DNA of 64,000 bases, from assembly GCA_009792885.1 (NCBI GenBank), contig WMCF01000065.1, forward strand, positions 3,623,660 through 3,687,659. Reading direction: 5' to 3'. Below are positions 57,831 through 64,000 of this stretch, one piece after another; the stretch's first letter is position 1; every line of letters begins with the position of its first letter. Both the position numbers and the translations under genes were made by a program. Under the pieces are notes generated by a model. It was not told the origin of the DNA and did no database searches. It saw only the letters and a program-made list of their open reading frames with translations. Source of the stretch: Eremophila alpestris peregrina. Taxonomy: Eukaryota > Chordata > Aves > Passeriformes > Alaudidae.

Positions 57831-60800
57831 GCATCATTGCTGGGGTGGAAAGAGGGCTGTTTTAACTATAAGTAAAACCACTTGAGGCCATGTTGTATCT
57901 TCTCAGAAAGTGCTGCTCTGCTGGGACCACAGCTGAAGAATGGCTGAGTGTAGATGGAGAACAGAGAAAGGCAGACAAAGCATCAGCAGGAGATGAAATG
58001 TTCCGAGCAGGCAGAATAAGGGGGCCCTGAGGGCATCTCTGGAAGATGTTTTCTGTGTTTTACTGACTTGTTTTGATGGGGGAATAAAAGGATGTTTCAA
58101 AGAAGAGACATAAGATGTCACACATGTATTTACAAGACTATAGTCCACCCTGACAACCTCTATGAACTCCGTGCATCCAAGAAAGAAGTTAAAGAACTTC
58201 TGAAAAGAGATGAAAACATAGGCCAGAGGATAGAAACTCCCTTTCCTTCCTGCCAAAAGAGAGCTTGTGGTGGCACCTTGTCCTTTGGGCCTGAATGCAG
58301 CCCCCACCAGCATCACTGGGAGCCACTGAGATCCAGCAGGACTGGAAGCCAGTTTCAGCCAGGCCCCTGGAGGAGCCCAGGACTGGAGAGGGATGAAGCC
58401 AGAGAAGGCCTACGTCACCCAGGAGCAGCTGGGCAGGATAATTTGCCATCTGTGCTGAGTGGTCTCACCCCAGTGCTGCCGGTCACAGCAGAGACACCTC
58501 TGATTTACTGTGGGGAGGGGAGGCAGGGGAGGGGGAGGAACCATCTGTGGTCTAGGCAAGCCTCACCATGGGTGCCCGATCTTTCATTTTTTACTGATCT
58601 TTGAAATCCTTCACAACAGCCACGTGCTTTGCTGTCCCAATGGGATCCTGGTACAGCCAAACCTTTACTTACCACTGAATGGATTTTTTACCTCATCAAA
58701 TGACACAGACAATTGTTGCTCAACATGAAATGTTTGCACAGCTCATTATTGAGGCACGACAGAGATTACAAACATTGGCAGGTTGTGATTTTGAACAAAT
58801 TTGTACACCTACAACTACTGTGTGGCCTTGGAGGGTCACATCCAGAGGGGGCTGAGCTGGAAAGTGCCTGGAATTTATCTGGCATCTGTGAGAGTGTGGA
58901 ACAGGGATGCTGAGAGCAGCTGTGAGGGGACAGCAGGGACAGGCTGTCAGGGATGGGGAAAGGACAGGGGGTGCTGACTGTGCTTTGTTTTCACATCGGG
59001 GTGCTCAGCCTGGGGGTCCCCCACCCTGCCTGCCCTGCTGCTGCATGGATTGGGATGCCACCTGTGGAAAGTGGGAGGAGATGGCACTGGGTCTGAGAAC
59101 AGAGGGTAAAGGCTGGCTGAAAGCTGTGCAGGGGCTGCAGAGGAAAAGGGACACACTTTAAATTTATAAGGGAAGCCCTAATGGTCTTTAATTTCCACTG
59201 TTCAGTGCCTCTCTTCATTCCCTTCCCTGACTGGAAGACTGGTGAGCAGAGGGTCTTCTGAGCAGAGGTGAATGCTCTGCAGTGCTGGGGGTGACAGGAT
59301 GAGCCACCTTTGCCTCCCAGATTTCTAACAGCACTGCAGCCCTATAAGAAACCAAGGGGAAAACAAAGAAATGTTGATAGGCTTCTCTGGACTTGGGCTG
59401 TTAATTCAAATCTGGCTGAAGGCCATTAGTGTTTTCACACTATTACCTTCTAATGGCTTCTTGCTCTTGGCTCAGCTCTTCCTTGGCAAGTCCCAGCTGT
59501 GAGCTTTGCTAGCTGCAGGCTCCCAGTTAGCCTCTTGCTGGGAATCTCACTCAAGATGATGACTCGTGTCCGTGCTGGGGAAACAGCAGCTGCTGTCACA
59601 CCCTGCTCCTTCCAGCACTCCCTCCACACGTGTGAGGAGCTGCTCTCACCTCCGTGGGTGCATCAGCTGCTCCAACAGAAGGTGCACTTGTAATCCCTCC
59701 CCCCTCGCCGTGCTGCCAGGGTCACACAGAGCTGCTGCTCCACCCGAGGCAGCTTTTGCCAAGGGAGCTGCAGCTTTTATCTCAGGAGCTGGAGACTCTC
59801 TGCAATCCATCGGAGCTCCACGCAGAGCTGCAGCTTTGCCTCTGAATTTCGCTCCTGAGCCGGTGCTCTCCGCTCAGGAGCTGCTGAGGGAGCTGTCATG
59901 GCACAGCTCTGTGAGATATCTGCTGCAAAGTGTGACTCCTTCCCTTGGTGCAGAAGACTTCACACTCTCTAGTCCATGATTTTTCCATCCTCATCCTTCA
60001 AGACCAGATTTTTTTTTTTTTTCCCCCAACGTTTATATCCAGGAAAACTGCAGGAAAATCCCACGGTTTCGTACACCAGAGGTCAAACCAGGTCATCCCT
60101 TTGGCCTTAGGATTTATGCTTCCATGAGAAGAACACATCAAAGTGCTGTGTGGGGCAGTGTGGCCTTACCATTTCCAGGACCAGATCCCTAAAAATCAAC
60201 AATCCCCAGTGTTTACACAGCTTCTCCTCTGGGATTCAGGAAGAGCTGTTGGACAGGTGGATTAGGAATCAGCCCCGCTGTCTCTTTTCCATGCTTATTC
60301 TGAGGATGACACAGGAGACTTCAATGTGCAGGTCCAGCTGACTGGTGTGAAATTAATTTAAAATTCAAAAAGAAAAATTGGGAAGAAAAAAAAAAAAAAA
60401 AGCAAGGCTCTAAGAGTTCCGTGGAAAATCAATTACCCAGCACATGAAGGTGACGATGAGAACACTGCTCCACAAAAAGAGAAAAATTCCCTGCAATTCT
60501 AATCTCTTCTTCCTGCAATTTGCCTCCCATCCCTTGTGATGCTTTAAGAGATGGATGGCTTTCTTTCTCTGGTTTTAGATATGCTTATTGGGGCTGGAGG
60601 GCGGAGAGACCAAGAGAGAAAAGACTGTTCCAAAAAATGTAATTAAGGTAATATTATGATGTGAATTACATATTACATTTTGTTTAGAGCTATTATTGGC
60701 TGGAATGGCTCTGAAATTGAATTGTGCTGCAGATTCCTCGCTGATTTTACCCACACTTGCTCACGGGCAGGGATTGCATTAGACCTGGGGAAGGGAAAGT

Positions 60801-63800
60801 GTGGATGGAGGAGGGGATCCAGCTGGAAAGGAGGGCTCTGAAAGTCATTTCTTCCCATGCAGGATCTTTCATCAGACACACAAAGAACCACATTAAAAAC
60901 TACTCCACACCCATCAAGCCAAACTGAGTCGATGAGTTCACCCTGAACTGGTATTTGGGGACAGTGAGGGTGTCTCACTGTCCTTAATCAGATCTTCACT
61001 GCCACAGTGGTCACTTGTGGTGCAGGGGCTCAGTGGTATTTGCTCACCACAGACTGGCTGAGGAAGGCAGAGGAGCTCAGAAAGCTCTGACTCCCTCTGC
61101 TTTCACTCAGGGCTGCTCTGAGATCAGTTTGATTGAGCAAACAGCTCATCCATCTCACCTCTGCTCACTCCCACGCCCTGATGTCCTTCTGGGTGCCAGC
61201 ATCCCCACCCAAAGGGTTCAGTGAGAAGGGGAGTGTGAGGAATTCTCTGCATGGGCAGCAGGATCCCAGGTTTCCTGTGGTGCTGTTGATTGTGGCCTCT
61301 CCAGTGTCTGATAAAGCTCCTATCTCTTCCCTCCAGTTGGGCACCTGTTTCTTATGCAACCTGTGGGAATGTGATAGCTTTGCATTAGCTCCTCTTAAAT
61401 TGGTTGACAGTGGCATTCAGGCTCAGGAATTATGAGGAAGGTAGGGATGAGAGAGAGAGAGAGAAACACCCTGCCAGCACAGCCACAGTCATTCCAAAAA
61501 TGAAAAAATTATGAGATGCTGCTGTGCAAGAAAGAGCCACAGCTGAGGGGTGGGGACAGGCAGGTGAGAGGACATAGAGCTGTTGTGTGTTGACATTGGT
61601 GTCCCTGTTCTGCAATTCTTTGTTCCAGCATCCAGGTTTTTGTGTCTTTATTCCCTTTTGCACAGAGGCATTGCCCTCTCCCACGCTGCCCCCTCAGCTG
61701 CTCTGCTTTGGTGTCTCAGTTTTGAGAGATGAGGATGCTGCTCCCGGGGGGAGAGGTTTGCTGGGTGATCTGATGTGCTGGGGTGGTTTTGGCAGCTGAC
61801 AGATGTGTCCTGGCAGGGTTATGCCACAGACAGGCTTTGGACGAGCTGCCATCTGCAAAGGCAGAGAGGGAAACTATTTCTGACCTGCTCCTTCCTTAAA
61901 CCTTCTCCCATCTGAATAAAGTGGGGGAATTAGAAGGGGATTATCTCCCAGCAGGAGAGGTGTAATTCATTCCTGCCACTGTCCGTGTGTCAGGTCTGAT
62001 TTTAATTTCAGATAATGTCAAAGCCAGATTAAAGCCCCATCATCGAGGTAGGAAAAGAGACCCATCCTTTGCCCTCACCTCCCTGAGCTGCCAGGACAGG
62101 GAGTGCCATCCCTCCCTCCCTTCAAGCACTCTTGGGGCAGGGCATACCCTGAAGGCTCCTGCATGGGAGGTTGTGCTCCCTTCTCCATCATCTCTGTCCC
62201 TGGACACCAGAGCCCCCTGACCTTCCATAAACGATGCCTGTGTGGTGTCAAGGTGTTTATCTAAGGATAAGGAAAGGGATCTGGGAGGCAGAGATGCAGT
62301 GTCAGCCGTGGACACTGGGAAAATGAGGTTCCAGTGCAGAGGAGTGTGAGAAAAGCAATGAGAGCTGAGGAAAGACTGGGTCAACCACGAAAGAACAAAG
62401 TGAAAACAACATTTGTAGAGCTCCCCGTTGTGCCTGGCTGTTCTCCAGTGCCCTTCCAGAGGTGCCTGCACTGTGAGAAAGGGTTACTGGTTTCAGAGGT
62501 TTATTCCTGGCTCTGCCAGAGACATGCAGAAATCAGGAACACTTAGAATGGCATCATCAGGTGAAAAGGACCCCTAAATTAGACACCTCTCTCTGTGCTT
62601 GACAGCTAATGAGGAGCAGTGTGCACGGAGGGTGTTTTACCTTTCTGGGAAGTCATTCTTTGGTGGGTTAATGGTATTCCTCCCTCAGCCTCTGCCTTGT
62701 GCACGCTGGGTCAGAGTCAGCTGTGCTGAGCTCCAGGAACCTGCTCCAACTCCTGCTCCTGCTCCCTGTGGCTCTGCAGGTCTGCAGGCTTGGGTCCTGC
62801 AGAAATGGAGCCTTTTGCCTGGGGTAAGGATGTTTTTAACTGCTTTGAGATCTTTGTCTGGAGGGAGTGGACGTGGCTGCTCATACCTTCTTCCCTGAGT
62901 GAATGCAGACACGTAATTCCTGCTTCTGCTCATGCAACATTTAACGCCAAGTGCTTCTGACAAACAAGAGGGGAGATAGACTTTATTAAAAATAAAAATA
63001 AAATCTCCTGAGATCTGATCAGACACTGATAACACTTCCTGGGCTTTGCTAGTACTTTGTTCTGTTTCCCAGCGATCACAGGCGGCAGCAGTGGAGAAAT
63101 GCTGCTCTGATATTGATAGAACAATCCTGTGTGTGCAGGTGGAGGGGGGATTTTGATGTTTATCATGACAATTAATGTTCTACTGCACTCTTTTCATTGC
63201 AACTGTATCGAGTCCCAGACAGAGTCAACCCAAACAACCAACTGAGCCTTTCCACTGAAAAAAAAATATTAAAAATATTATTATTTTGAAATATGATTAA
63301 AAAATAGTGAATATGAAGGAATGACCCTGATGCTTAACGTGCTTCTTCGTCCTTTGTTTGGTCTCTCCATCCTTCCCCAGCTGAAATTCCCCAGCTGTTC
63401 CCATCTGTGCCACGTGTGCCAGCACAGCCCAGCCTGCAGCAAGGTGATCATCACCTCATCACCCAGGTTTTACAAAATCCAGGTTTTAGAAAATGCAAAT
63501 AGTTTTTATTTTGCTGCATTCTACCACATCTGCAGGGAGCTGTGACCCCAAAATTGTGTCCTTGGGAAAAGGCCACTTTGCTTTTCCAAAGTACCAGTTT
63601 GCACTGTGGGTTCCACGTCACCTTTTGGTGACACCAACAATCCACGGAGCAACTCCCATGTCCCAGGCAGTATGGGGGAGTCATAAAGCAAAGAGAGTGA
63701 CATGAATAAAGTCAAATTTGGTTCATCTGGCCCAGCTATGATATTTGTGTGCAGGATCCCAAAGAAACCTGAATCCAGTTCCATTTTTTTTTCCTAAAAA

Positions 63801-64000
63801 TTCATCGTGTTTTGCCCACAAGTACCAGCAAAATCATGTGTGTCTGCCTAAGTCTGCCTTGCCTGGCTGTCCCAGAGCAATGGGAGAAGGGAACTCCATG
63901 GATGGAGGATGTGTCTTGGTGGATTATTCCTGAGGAAGATCCATTCTGTGCTCAGAGCTCTGCATAAATCCAAGATTTTGAGGATTGCCAGGTGCTGGAG
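57831..64000. other. Intergenic stretch to the window end, no gene recognised
   Basis: Mixed unique DNA with short poly-T (about 60,008-60,021), poly-A (about 60,386-60,401) and AT-rich tracts (63,258-63,307). An AT-rich patch at 60,640-60,700 with several ATTA/TAAT cores may be regulatory. TLR4, the next gene on this side of ASTN2 in mammals, is not present: there is no long leucine-rich-repeat exon. Confidence 0.6.
63258..63307. repeat. AT-rich low-complexity tract
   Basis: AAAAATATTATTATT-type simple sequence. Confidence 0.85.

Noticed and set aside
28467..64000. TLR4 or another known neighbour gene in the upstream flank
   Set aside because: No long leucine-rich-repeat exon or other recognisable exon appears on either strand.

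Overview
This 64 kb window is vertebrate, almost certainly bird, nuclear DNA. Three things point to a bird, probably a passerine. There are at least sixteen truncated CR1 LINE 3' ends, with the typical core and octamer-like tails. There is one retroviral-type LTR with a late AATAAA and a CA end. The only recognisable gene is a compact, very GC-rich first exon of a conserved neural gene. The species cannot be named from the sequence. No bacterial-type genes, operons, tRNA or rRNA genes are visible.

The one protein-coding gene supported is ASTN2 (astrotactin-2), on the minus strand. Its first coding exon lies at 27,559-27,904 and ends in a clean GT splice donor. It sits in a strong CpG island (about 27,170-28,215) that is TATA-less, rich in GC boxes, and carries a nearly perfect 60-bp tandem duplication just upstream of the start codon. 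Everything from 27,558 down to position 1 is intron 1 of ASTN2. I found no second ASTN2 exon, so the intron continues beyond the window. Everything above about 28.2 kb is 5' flanking or intergenic DNA.

The intron (1-27.5 kb) holds CR1 fragments, mostly antisense to ASTN2. It also holds a 260-bp inverted repeat pair of about 96% identity 11.5 kb apart (2.0 and 13.8-14.1 kb), a degenerate direct repeat pair (14.9 and 16.1 kb), a CpG-rich patch at 16.2-16.5 kb, a composite 47/74-bp minisatellite at 23.9-24.3 kb, and a few AT-rich stretches that look like possible regulatory elements.

The upstream flank (28.2-64 kb) holds a perfect double AP-1 palindrome at 29.07 kb, a hairpin-forming AT-rich block at 31.9 kb, a second CpG island at 37.1-37.5 kb, a 50-bp minisatellite at 41.5-41.7 kb with a CTCF-like core in each unit, and an RFX X-box palindrome at 49.88 kb. 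It also holds an assembly gap (55,059-55,443) abutting a (GGAAA)n array and an LTR, plus more CR1 fragments. Many open reading frames of 200-350 codons occur, but they track GC-rich or minisatellite sequence and show no recognisable family.

Nothing here is a convincing new gene system. The most interesting signals are regulatory or structural: the ASTN2 promoter duplication and G-quadruplex run, the inverted repeat pair, the upstream CpG island, the double bZIP site, the X-box and the CTCF-like tandem array.
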